From the NCBI GenBank assembly GCA_947307265.1, contig CAMZIP010000004.1:1-33943 (forward strand): a stretch of 33,943 nt of DNA, in the 5' to 3' direction. Positions 28,301-33,943 of the stretch are shown here, one piece after another (position 1 is the first letter of the stretch; each line of letters opens with the position of its first letter). The notes below the pieces were generated by a model. That model had not been told where the DNA came from. It saw only the letters and a program-made list of their open reading frames with translations, and did not search any database. Source of the DNA: an uncultured Bacteroidales bacterium. Lineage in GTDB: Bacteria > Bacteroidota > Bacteroidia > Bacteroidales > UBA932. The position numbers and the translations under genes are program-made.

Positions 28301-29347
28301 GCGGAGGAACTGGCTCAGCAATCAATGGTCCTTCTCAAGAATGAAGCCCAGCTCCTGCCGTTGAAAAAGCAGGGCAAGATCGCCCTTATCGGACCACACG
28401 TCAATACGCAGAAGGATCTCATCGGCAATTGGAGGGGCAGGGGAGAGGACAAGGATGTCATCACTCTTGCAGATGGCTTCAGGAAGGAATTCGCGGGTTG
28501 CGAATTGTTGGTCGCAGAGGGATGCGGTATGGAGGATTCCGACCCGGAGATGCTCGTCGAGGCTCTCGAGGCCGCAAAGGCTGCGGACGTCGTGGTCCTG
28601 ACCATCGGGGAAAGAGCCGGCTGGACCGGGGAAAACACCTCCCGGACGAGCATCGCCATTCCGCAGTGTCAGGTCGATCTGCTCAGTGCCGTGAAGGCCC
28701 TTGGAAAGAAGGTGGTCGTCCTTGTTGCGTCAGGCCGCCCCAACGACCTTTCCGCCGTCGAACCTCTGGCCGATGCGATGGTCGAAATCTGGATGCCGGG
28801 GAGTACCGCAGGCTCTGCGGCGGCCGGCATCGTGAGCGGCCGATACAATCCTTCCGGCCGGCTCCCGATCACCTTCCCGATGTCCACCGGTCAGATTCCG
28901 ATTTATTACAATCGCCGCAACAGCGCCCGGCGTGGTACGCAGGGCATCTACAAGGATATGACCAGCGACCCTCTGTATACCTTCGGTTATGGCCTGAGCT
29001 ACAGCAAGTTTGAGTATGGAGACATACGGATTTCCACGGATGTCCTTGATGCAGATTCACAGTTCGTCGTGAAAGTGGATGTCCAGAATGTGTCTGACGT
29101 GGACGGGATGGAAACGGTGCAACTTTACATTTGCGATCCTTACTGTAGCATTGCACGTCCGGTCAAGGAACTCAAGGCCTTTGACAAAAGGACAATAAAG
29201 GCGGGAGAGACCGAAGAGTTCTGCTTCACCCTCGATCCGAAGCGTGACTTTGCCTTTGTGGACCGCAATGGCCGGCCTCTACTCGAGCCCGGTGAATACC
29301 GGATCATAATCGGTGATAAGATGAAGCGTGTTGACCTTCGCTGGTAG
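25367..29347 (+). CDS. GH2-GH3 two-domain glycoside hydrolase
   Basis: The true start is ATG 25367, 4 bases after the previous stop, giving 1326 residues with signal peptide MVSRLSKAALALALLGASFS. The open frame runs back to 25052 but there overlaps the preceding gene. Residues about 25-595 are a GH2 enzyme: sugar-binding domain (FGAVSQRCTIWLNGEEVGGH, SFDWWSYGGITRDV), acid/base E420 in GIANETRP and nucleophile E509 in ISEFGSEA, closest in feel to beta-glucuronidase/galactosidase-type GH2. A low-complexity linker (about 597-620, rich in Ala, Glu, Gly, Lys) leads to a complete GH3 of BglX type: FGHDVIHGYKTIAPIPLAMA, nucleophile D884 in LVSDWDAV, acid/base E1089 in WTGENTSR, and the FGYGLSYSKFEYG fibronectin-like end. 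Both active sites look intact. The two modules probably cut consecutive linkages of one oligosaccharide. Confidence 0.92.
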   Translation: MVSRLSKAALALALLGASFSASAQSRPDLIQNVYGRNIHYLNGKWNAIIDLYDQGRGKEMWLDHKVENNTQFYEYAWENGLVLNVPGDFNSQLPQLRYYEGTVWYSRRFDVKEGVDSSERIFLYFGAVSQRCTIWLNGEEVGGHDGGFTPFQIEVTGKVKAKDNFLVVEVNNERRTDAIPALSFDWWSYGGITRDVMLVRTPKVFIKDYMVQLDKYKADIIHVDVTMSDAVPAGSSVVVSIPELKVAKTVDLDKDGKGTASIKTRKLRRWSPEDPKLYEVRLTYSGGDALGEMIGFRNINVEGTHILINGKNTFMRCISFHEEIPQRMGRACTEEDASLLLNEVRELGANMVRLAHYPQNEHIVRLAEKMGILIWQEIPVWQGIDFGNERTMDKALTMFSEMLYRDKNRCAVGFWGIANETRPSTARNAFLRKELGFARSVDSTRLYTGAFDNVYYKKEFGEYRIEDDLINDLDVVSFNKYIGWYEAWPCDPSACRWNVAAGKPVIISEFGSEALYGRHGNGEAASSWSEEYQAGQYRKNLEMFDRIPNLAGISPWILFDFRSPFRFHPTNQNGWNRKGLLSDQGQRKMAWYVIHDYYARKKAESASGEGGKPAAAERPVYKDASAPVERRIEDLLSRMTLEEKILQLNQYTLGRNNIENNLGETVKQVPAEAGSVIYFGDDAKLRNAMMKRCMEDSRLGIPMLFGHDVIHGYKTIAPIPLAMAASWNPALVQESCRIAAREASSCGVDWTFSPMVDVAHDPRWGRVMEGYGEDPYLTSVFCRAAVKGYQGDDLGAEGTIAACLKHFVGYAASEAGRDYVYTEISDQTLWDTYFPPFKAGVDAGASTLMSSFNTISGIPASANHYTMTEVLKGTWGFDGFLVSDWDAVKQLINQGMARDEKEAAALAFNAGLDMDMVDDIYRKHLVELFEEGIVSRNLIDDSVRRILRIKFRLGLFDRPYTPELPASKAYLQPDALAAAEELAQQSMVLLKNEAQLLPLKKQGKIALIGPHVNTQKDLIGNWRGRGEDKDVITLADGFRKEFAGCELLVAEGCGMEDSDPEMLVEALEAAKAADVVVLTIGERAGWTGENTSRTSIAIPQCQVDLLSAVKALGKKVVVLVASGRPNDLSAVEPLADAMVEIWMPGSTAGSAAAGIVSGRYNPSGRLPITFPMSTGQIPIYYNRRNSARRGTQGIYKDMTSDPLYTFGYGLSYSKFEYGDIRISTDVLDADSQFVVKVDVQNVSDVDGMETVQLYICDPYCSIARPVKELKAFDKRTIKAGETEEFCFTLDPKRDFAFVDRNGRPLLEPGEYRIIIGDKMKRVDLRW

Positions 29348-29352
29348 GAAAC

Positions 29353-31803
29353 GTGGAAACGATTAAAAGATTTATAGTTGTCTTGTTCGCCCTGTTGGTG
29401 GGCGACAGCCTTTCCGCACAACGGTCGGAGACCCTTTTGACGTCCTGGAAATTCCATCTTGGCGATGAGCCGGCAGCCGCGTCACCTGATTATGACGACT
29501 CCGGCTGGGCCAGGGTCGTCATCCCTCACGACTGGGCCATCACCGGGCCGTTCGACATCAGGCACGACCTCCAGAATGTGGCTGTCATCCAGAATGGAGA
29601 GACTGCCGCCACCTTGAAAACAGGCCGTACCGGTGGCCTTCCGTACATCGGCTGCGGGTGGTATCGGACCAGTTTCGAGACGCTCGCCGATTCACGGATG
29701 GAACTCGTCTTCGATGGCGCTATGTCGGAGCCGAAAGTGTATGTCAATGGCCACGAAGTCTGTTTCTGGCCATATGGCTATAACAGTTTTCACTGCGACG
29801 TCAGCCCCTTCATCAATCCTGCCGGCGAGCGGAATAATGTGTCCGTGCGGCTAGAAAATCTTCCGTTCTCTTCCCGCTGGTATCCGGGTGCCGGTCTCTA
29901 CAGGAATGTCCACCTTGTAAGTACCTCCCAGGTGGCCTATGTGCCAGTCTGGGGGACGTATGTCACGACTCCCGAAGTGAGCAGGTCTGCCGCCACCGTG
30001 CATATTGAGACTTCCGTCGTGGCTTCGGAGGGCAAAATGATCGAATGCCGGACTGCGTTGAAAAATCTTGATGGAGAAGTGGTTGCCTTCTCGGCAGTCG
30101 AAGATGTATTTGCCGGCAAGCCATTCGTGCAGGAACTGACTGTCGAAGAACCTGCTCTCTGGTCTCCGGAGACGCCCCATTGCTATACGGCCGTCACCTC
30201 CCTTTATGTGGACGGCAGATGTGAGGATACCTATGAAACGCTCTTCGGCATACGCAGCATCGAGTTCAAGGCTTACGAAGGCTTCTTCCTCAATGGGGAG
30301 AGGCGCCAGTTCAAGGGTGTCTGCAACCATCACGACCTCGGCCCTCTGGGGGCGGCCGTCCACGTAGATGCTCTTCGCCATCAGTTGGCCCTTCTGAAAG
30401 ATATGGGTTGCGATGCCATCCGGACTTCCCACAATATGCCGGCCCCGGAACTCGTGCGCCTCTGCGATGAGATGGGGTTTATGATGATGATCGAGCCCTT
30501 TGATGAATGGAACGACGCCAAGTGTCCAAACGGGTATCATCGCTGGTTCGACGAATGGGCAGAAAAAGATATGGTCAATATGCTGCACCAGTACCGAAAC
30601 GATCCTTGCGTGATCTTGTGGAGCATTGGCAATGAAGTCCCTTCGCAGAGAAAGGATGATGGCTGGAAAACGGCGGCCTTCCTCCAGGATATCTGCCATC
30701 GCGAGGATCCTACCCGCCCTGTCACCTGCGGAATGGACCAAGTGGATGCGGTTCTCGCCAACGGCTTTGCGAAGGTACTCGACATCCCCGGCATCAACTA
30801 CAGGACATACAAATACCTGGAAGCCTACGAGACGCTCTCCCGCGGCTTCATCCTTGGATCTGAAACGGCCTCGACCGTCAGTTCCCGGGGCATATATCAT
30901 TTTCCTGTGGTCAAAGGTTTCAGTATTCGCCACGAAGACAACCAATCATCCGGCTACGACCTTGAAGCCTGTAAATGGTCCAACATCCCGGACGTTGATT
31001 TTGCGCTCGCGGACGATTACAAGTGGAACCTTGGACAATTCGTATGGACCGGCTTCGACTATCTCGGTGAGCCAAGTCCGTACGATACGGATGCGTGGCC
31101 GAGCCACAGCTCGGTTTTCGGCATCATTGACCTCGCCTCCATCCCGAAAGACAGATATTACCTCTACAGAAGTGTTTGGAATACCGATTCGCCGACGCTC
31201 CACATCGTTCCGCATTGGACCTGGCCAAGCCGGGAAGGCTTGGTGACCCCGGTGTTTGTGTACACTTCGTATCCGGAGGCCGAACTGTTCGTCAACGGGA
31301 TCTCACAAGGCCGCAGGACAAAGAACGCGATGGCCGGTTATCCGGCCCGTGGACTTCAGGATGAGGACGTGGAAAGCCGTTATCGTCTGATGTGGGATAA
31401 TGTCGTTTATCAGCGCGGAAAGGTTGAAGTGGTGGCTTATGACAAAGATGGCAGGAGGGTGGCTTCCGAGGTCGTACGTACTGCGGGACAACCGCACCGG
31501 CTCAAACTGGAGCAGGCCAGTCCGGCGGACGGAAGGCTCGTTTATTATACCGTGAGCGTCGTGGACAGACAAGGTGTCGAGGTCCCGGATGCCACGGACG
31601 AAATCATCGTCAGCGTCAAGGGTTCAGGCCGCTTCAAGGCGATGGCCAACGGCTACCCGACCTGCCTCGAACTCTTCCAGGAACCGCATATGCATCTTTT
31701 TGCCGGCAAACTCACCGTCATCGTCGAGCGTGACTCATCCGCACCGGTGGAATTGACGGTTACAGCCAAAGGTCTCAGGAAGGCACAGGCAAGAATCTAC
31801 TGA
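29353..31803 (+). CDS. GH2 beta-galactosidase-like glycoside hydrolase
   Basis: An 816-residue secreted enzyme. It begins with GTG at 29353, preceded by an AGGA at 29347-29350; no ATG lies between there and the signal peptide (ETIKRFIVVLFALLVGDSLS), which supports GTG. The GH2 N-domain has VVIPHDWAITGPFD and RWYPGAGLYRNVHL. The barrel has FKGVCNHHDLGPLGAAV, IRTSHNMPAPELVRLCDEMG, acid/base E428 in SIGNEVPSQ and nucleophile E504 in LGSETAST. After the barrel, residues about 620-690 (FVYTSYPEAELFVNGISQGR) look like a DUF4982-type domain, and a C-terminal invasin-like Ig domain follows (SVVDRQGVEVPDATDEI). This architecture is typical of Bacteroidota exo-acting GH2 beta-galactosidases, though other GH2 specificities remain possible. 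It is the last gene of the operon, 5 bases after the GH2-GH3 gene. Confidence 0.9.
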   Translation: METIKRFIVVLFALLVGDSLSAQRSETLLTSWKFHLGDEPAAASPDYDDSGWARVVIPHDWAITGPFDIRHDLQNVAVIQNGETAATLKTGRTGGLPYIGCGWYRTSFETLADSRMELVFDGAMSEPKVYVNGHEVCFWPYGYNSFHCDVSPFINPAGERNNVSVRLENLPFSSRWYPGAGLYRNVHLVSTSQVAYVPVWGTYVTTPEVSRSAATVHIETSVVASEGKMIECRTALKNLDGEVVAFSAVEDVFAGKPFVQELTVEEPALWSPETPHCYTAVTSLYVDGRCEDTYETLFGIRSIEFKAYEGFFLNGERRQFKGVCNHHDLGPLGAAVHVDALRHQLALLKDMGCDAIRTSHNMPAPELVRLCDEMGFMMMIEPFDEWNDAKCPNGYHRWFDEWAEKDMVNMLHQYRNDPCVILWSIGNEVPSQRKDDGWKTAAFLQDICHREDPTRPVTCGMDQVDAVLANGFAKVLDIPGINYRTYKYLEAYETLSRGFILGSETASTVSSRGIYHFPVVKGFSIRHEDNQSSGYDLEACKWSNIPDVDFALADDYKWNLGQFVWTGFDYLGEPSPYDTDAWPSHSSVFGIIDLASIPKDRYYLYRSVWNTDSPTLHIVPHWTWPSREGLVTPVFVYTSYPEAELFVNGISQGRRTKNAMAGYPARGLQDEDVESRYRLMWDNVVYQRGKVEVVAYDKDGRRVASEVVRTAGQPHRLKLEQASPADGRLVYYTVSVVDRQGVEVPDATDEIIVSVKGSGRFKAMANGYPTCLELFQEPHMHLFAGKLTVIVERDSSAPVELTVTAKGLRKAQARIY

Positions 31804-31862
31804 TTGACTGATTGAGACGTTTTCTGATACAAGGGCTAGGGGAGCATATCGCCGAAAATGTG

Positions 31863-31870
31863 TAACTTAG
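31863..31870 (+). promoter_or_regulatory. Possible -7 box for the AraC-like gene
   Basis: TAACTTAG differs from TAnnTTTG at one position and lies 41 bases before the ATG at 31911, a reasonable leader length. No good TTTG is found 19-20 bases upstream. The 107-base gap after the operon otherwise shows no convincing terminator. Confidence 0.28.
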
Positions 31871-31910
31871 CCCAGATCAATCGTTTTGTATCGGTTCATA
31901 TCTCAATTAT

Positions 31911-32393
31911 ATGATAACCCAGCATAATATACTGCCGCACTGGCACCCGGAGGCAGACTTTTCAGCCCTCTCGTTCTTCATCCGGAGAATGAATACGAAC
32001 GGGTTTATCAAGCCCGACAAGGTGCCGCAGGCTGTTCTGCCGGCAATTGGGTTCATCTATCTGACAGAAGGAGAAATTCTGGCCGAAGTGGATTCCGAGC
32101 CTTACCTTTGTGGGGCCGGTCATCTTCTGCTGATCCCTCCAGAGCATCCGTTTGCCATCCTGCACTACAGCGATGCAGTTGGCTATACGGGTATGTTTTC
32201 TTCCGGACTCGTCCCTGGCGGTAATAATCTGATGCTGCTCTTGAAAGCCTGCCAGCAGGCCTTCTGGTTTGACGAAGCCTGTTTTGTGGGCGAGTTGTTC
32301 AATATGCTGCAGTTATCATTTGAACGGGAAGACGTTTATCATAACGGTTTGATAGAACAAAACCAAGAAGAGGTCATACGTACCGACTATTAA
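31911..32393 (+). CDS. AraC-family N-terminal cupin domain protein, truncated
   Basis: 160 residues that match the effector-binding (cupin) half of an AraC-type regulator: an opening strand region with FFIRRMNTNGFIKPDKVP, then IGFIYLTEGEILAEVDSEPY, CGAGHLLLIPPEHPF and a helical dimerisation stretch (LLKACQQAFWFDEACFVGELFNML). A full AraC protein would be near 280-300 residues with two HTH motifs; here the frame stops just after EEVIRTDY and I find no HTH in any frame downstream. So it has probably lost its DNA-binding half, close to where repeat-rich non-coding DNA begins. It might still be expressed as a dimerising, non-DNA-binding protein. It is separated from the operon by 107 bases. Confidence 0.65.
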   Translation: MITQHNILPHWHPEADFSALSFFIRRMNTNGFIKPDKVPQAVLPAIGFIYLTEGEILAEVDSEPYLCGAGHLLLIPPEHPFAILHYSDAVGYTGMFSSGLVPGGNNLMLLLKACQQAFWFDEACFVGELFNMLQLSFEREDVYHNGLIEQNQEEVIRTDY

Positions 32394-32402
32394 ATGTCGG
32401 TA
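32381..32402 (+). terminator. Hairpin spanning the stop codon of the truncated AraC gene
   Basis: TACCGAC (32381-32387) and GTCGGTA (32396-32402) form a perfect 7-bp stem with an 8-base loop that contains the TAA stop. No long T-run follows, so termination is uncertain; it could instead mark a recombination junction. Confidence 0.3.
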
Positions 32403-32428
32403 TATTCATTACTTAACAAAGATAACTT

Positions 32429-32463
32429 AATATCGGCATAAATCATATTATTATGCCAATATT
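32429..32463 (+). terminator. Imperfect hairpin downstream of the truncated AraC gene
   Basis: AATATCGGCATAA (32429-32441) and TTATGCCAATATT (32451-32463) pair over 13 positions with one mismatch and a 9-base loop. It might act as a terminator in either direction, but the AT-rich arms and absence of a clear T-tract keep this tentative. Confidence 0.3.
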
Positions 32464-32496
32464 TAGCCATTAATAAGGGTGGAAACAGCGACCAAA

Positions 32497-32641
32497 GTCA
32501 ACCTATCCCAGTAGTAACGATAAAACAGAGTCAACTTCTTTTAGAGATAGACTCGTTCTGAGTCAACCTGAATCCGGAAATGACAACCTAAATCCGGAAA
32601 GGACAACGGGGGTCACGTTCGTAAGAGAAGAAGGGGGTCAC
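32497..32641. repeat. Iterated GTCA-type repeats, possibly a transposon end remnant
   Basis: GTCAAC occurs at 32497, 32530 and 32562, at 32-33 base spacing. A 20-bp tandem unit (18 of 20 identical) sits at 32564-32583 and 32584-32603. GGGGGTCAC occurs at 32608 and 32633. Multiple repeated sites of this kind are found at the ends of some insertion sequences such as IS21-like elements, but no transposase gene or paired end is present. Confidence 0.5.
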
Positions 32642-32833
32642 TTTCCTTCGGAATTTCCAATCTATGTTAAAAAATGTAAAATTACAAACTTTGGCATCAG
32701 TACTAAAAAACTTGAACCACGCGTGGTTCAAATGTGGTTCAAATTCTGCCCAAACTATCCGGAATCATCCAAAACTATCCGGAATTAATTTTTCGTATTT
32801 CTGATTGATTATAAGCTTTTTATACCGGATAGT
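32572..32833. repeat. Two pairs of ATCCGGAA elements, each pair at 20-bp spacing
   Basis: ATCCGGAA occurs at 32572, 32592, 32757 and 32777, that is two pairs with exactly 20 bp (about two helical turns) between members. The last two are within AAACTATCCGGAAT repeats (32752-32765, 32772-32785), and ACTATCCGG recurs inverted at 32825-32833. Helical phasing suggests protein binding. Confidence 0.55.
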
Positions 32834-32939
32834 ACCGGCTACGCACACTTTAGTGCTGGCGCTTTATTTCCCGATGCAGAATGTTAAATTTATTGATATT
32901 CAATGAGTTACGTGACACGTGGTTCAAATGTGGTTCAAA
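32712..32939. repeat. 20-bp palindrome and duplicated TGGTTCAAA elements
   Basis: TTGAACCACGCGTGGTTCAA at 32712-32731 is a perfect palindrome. It overlaps a 22-bp unit (32722-32743) that is repeated exactly at 32918-32939. Each unit contains two TGGTTCAAA copies, giving four direct copies plus one inverted half in the palindrome. Confidence 0.65.
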
Positions 32940-32973
32940 CTCTTCGGTAATAACTTCCACGTAGCCGGTACTA
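32830..32973. repeat. 14-bp perfect inverted repeat flanking 116 bp
   Basis: TAGTACCGGCTACG at 32830-32843 and its exact reverse complement at 32960-32973 enclose 116 bases, which contain the second TGGTTCAAA unit. The segment holds no gene and no full promoter that I can see. Confidence 0.6.
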
Positions 32974-33045
32974 AAACGGACTAGCAAAAAGCATATCTGA
33001 GATCCTTTGAATCATTCTATGGAGAGCAGATTTCGCATAAATAAA

Positions 33046-33840
33046 TCATTGTTTTCTCAGGTGCTCCCAGTCCAGTCGAAGGGTAGGGAAGGCCTGTTGT
33101 ATCGCAAAGGCTATTGCAAACCGATTGTTATTCCCTTCTGTATAAACACGAATGATAACGACGTCATGTATTCTCTCGACGGAATGAATGACGCCGGCAT
33201 ATTCTCCTCCACCGACAAGTTCAATAAACAATTCCTCGAGAGGAATATCAACATTAGTTGGGGCATCCTCGCTAAACAAATGATTTAAGCGACAATAGAG
33301 GTGTTCAAGATCATTAGATGGGCCCAAGACATGTAGTTCGAACTCTCGGGCATATTTCAGTTCATCTTTCCATCGCCCCTCCATCAAACGAAGGTTATCC
33401 TTTGCAAAAGGATTTCCCAACGCAATTGCTTCATTGAAATATGATCTTGATTTGCTTTTATTGCGATAAATACCAGCGCGTTCATCACCGTCACCATAGG
33501 CGCGGGCAAGCCATTGAAAGGCGTCTTTGTCCCTGCGTCTTGCTAATTCCTCCAGGATAAAATAGGCATTGAACGATGAGCCGGCGAAAAGCATCCAATA
33601 AGACATCAAGGTATCATTGTCGATATCTTTCATCCTGTCGACGAACATCTGTCGAAAGTACTCCCGTTCTTCGTTCCTGGCTTCTATGGCTGGTTTATTC
33701 TCTATTAGCCAGGCAGGATCCTCAGTCTCATCCATCGCTTCGATACCGGTCTCAAAACTTCTCAGCAACAGAACCAATGATTTATTGTCACTATTCTTTG
33801 CCGCTTCGAAAAGTTTTTCTTTCGTAATACGCTTTTTCAT
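33046..33840 (-). CDS. Hypothetical protein with a Sel1-like/TPR-like region
   Basis: 264 residues, no signal peptide, so probably cytoplasmic. The N-terminus (about 1-80) is helical and charged (KRITKEKLFEAAKNSDNKSL). Residues about 104-150 (DAFQWLARAYGDGDERAGIY, then SYFNEAIALGNPFAKDNL) follow the Sel1/TPR pattern of alanine, glycine and aromatic spacing, with perhaps one to one and a half repeats. The C-terminal part (FIELVGGGEYAGVIHSVERI, VVIIRVYTEGNN) looks like a small alpha/beta domain that I do not recognise. It is AT-richer than the operon, runs in the opposite direction, and has its own promoter. It belongs to the flanking chromosome or another island, not to the PUL. Function unknown; proteins of this look are common as immunity or accessory proteins, but nothing here proves it. 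Confidence 0.75.
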   Translation of the reverse strand: MKKRITKEKLFEAAKNSDNKSLVLLLRSFETGIEAMDETEDPAWLIENKPAIEARNEEREYFRQMFVDRMKDIDNDTLMSYWMLFAGSSFNAYFILEELARRRDKDAFQWLARAYGDGDERAGIYRNKSKSRSYFNEAIALGNPFAKDNLRLMEGRWKDELKYAREFELHVLGPSNDLEHLYCRLNHLFSEDAPTNVDIPLEELFIELVGGGEYAGVIHSVERIHDVVIIRVYTEGNNNRFAIAFAIQQAFPTLRLDWEHLRKQ

Positions 33841-33857
33841 ATCAATGAGTTTGTATA

Positions 33858-33888
33858 CAAAAATAACAAAATAGAGTTGTAGCTCAAA
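33858..33888 (-). promoter_or_regulatory. Bacteroidota-type promoter for the Sel1-like gene
   Basis: On the minus strand TTTG (33885-33888) is followed after exactly 19 bases by TATTTTTG (33858-33865), a perfect match to the TTTG / N19-20 / TAnnTTTG pattern. Transcription should begin near 33851, leaving a leader of only about 10 bases before the ATG at 33840. Confidence 0.72.
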
Positions 33889-33943
33889 ATGCTATTTATC
33901 CCATTTTACGGTTTCACATAAAAGCATCTTGGTTTCCAAACTT

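Larger units (their letters stand above)
32394..33045. other. Non-coding, AT-richer, repeat-dense stretch
   Basis: About 650 bases between the truncated AraC gene and the convergent Sel1-like gene hold no credible gene on either strand. Instead there are several sets of short repeats: GTCAAC elements, 20-bp spaced ATCCGGAA pairs, a 20-bp palindrome with TGGTTCAAA copies, and a 14-bp inverted repeat. Base composition changes sharply from the GC-rich operon. It looks like the scarred edge of an integrated or rearranged segment, or a protein-binding region. Confidence 0.6.

Noticed and set aside
31833-31873. GGGCTA / TAGCCC inverted repeat after the last operon gene.
   Set aside because: A 6-bp stem with a loop near 30 bases and no T-tract is not a convincing terminator.
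32394-33045. Possible CRISPR array in the repeat-rich gap.
   Set aside because: Repeats are 6-22 bp, mixed in type and spacing, with no constant repeat-spacer pattern and no cas genes.
33007-33288. Open plus-strand frame of 93 codons.
   Set aside because: It lies opposite the Sel1-like gene, which has better coding character and its own promoter.

Overview
The window is almost entirely one polysaccharide utilisation locus (PUL) from a GC-rich member of the Bacteroidota, most likely Bacteroidales. The evidence is a SusC/SusD pair, a SusE-like lipoprotein, a one-protein hybrid two-component regulator, a dense run of secreted glycoside hydrolases, Bacteroidota-type promoter boxes (TTTG / TAnnTTTG) and the lack of strong Shine-Dalgarno sites. 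A GC-rich lineage such as Rikenellaceae or a related uncultured group would fit, but that is inference.

Layout. Bases 1-338 hold a decayed minus-strand remnant that looks like an AbiEi-type antitoxin gene, then a possible promoter. From 339 to 31803 eleven genes run on the plus strand with gaps of 0-30 bases or overlap: a GH88 unsaturated glucuronyl hydrolase; a GH3 with a PA14 insert fused to a DUF4874/DUF4832 module; SusC; SusD; a SusE-like glycan-binding lipoprotein; two further DUF4874/DUF4832 lipoproteins; a GH2; the hybrid two-component sensor/regulator; an FAD-dependent oxidoreductase fused to a GH36-like (clan GH-D) module; a GH2-GH3 fusion; and a GH2 beta-galactosidase-like enzyme. 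A truncated AraC-type cupin protein follows (31911-32393). Next comes about 650 bases of AT-richer non-coding DNA full of short ordered repeats, and finally a minus-strand Sel1-like hypothetical gene with a very good promoter.

How it works together. The regulator probably senses a released oligosaccharide in the periplasm and activates the operon that contains it. SusD, the SusE-like protein and the lipoproteins would bind and perhaps trim glycan at the surface, and SusC would import it. GH88, GH2, GH3 and the GH36-like enzyme would dismantle a heteropolysaccharide carrying uronic acid and probably beta- and alpha-linked neutral sugars. No polysaccharide lyase is visible to make the unsaturated uronide that GH88 normally cuts.

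Most worth a second look: (i) three copies of the DUF4874/DUF4832 module, each with two conserved glutamates in WGE and EGGW motifs, as in a clan GH-A-like retaining hydrolase, one copy fused to a GH3; (ii) the redox-enzyme/glycosidase fusion, which suggests an oxidation-assisted step; (iii) near-total absence of the tetranucleotide CATG across 32 kb of genes; (iv) ordered repeats next to a truncated regulator at the right edge of the locus.
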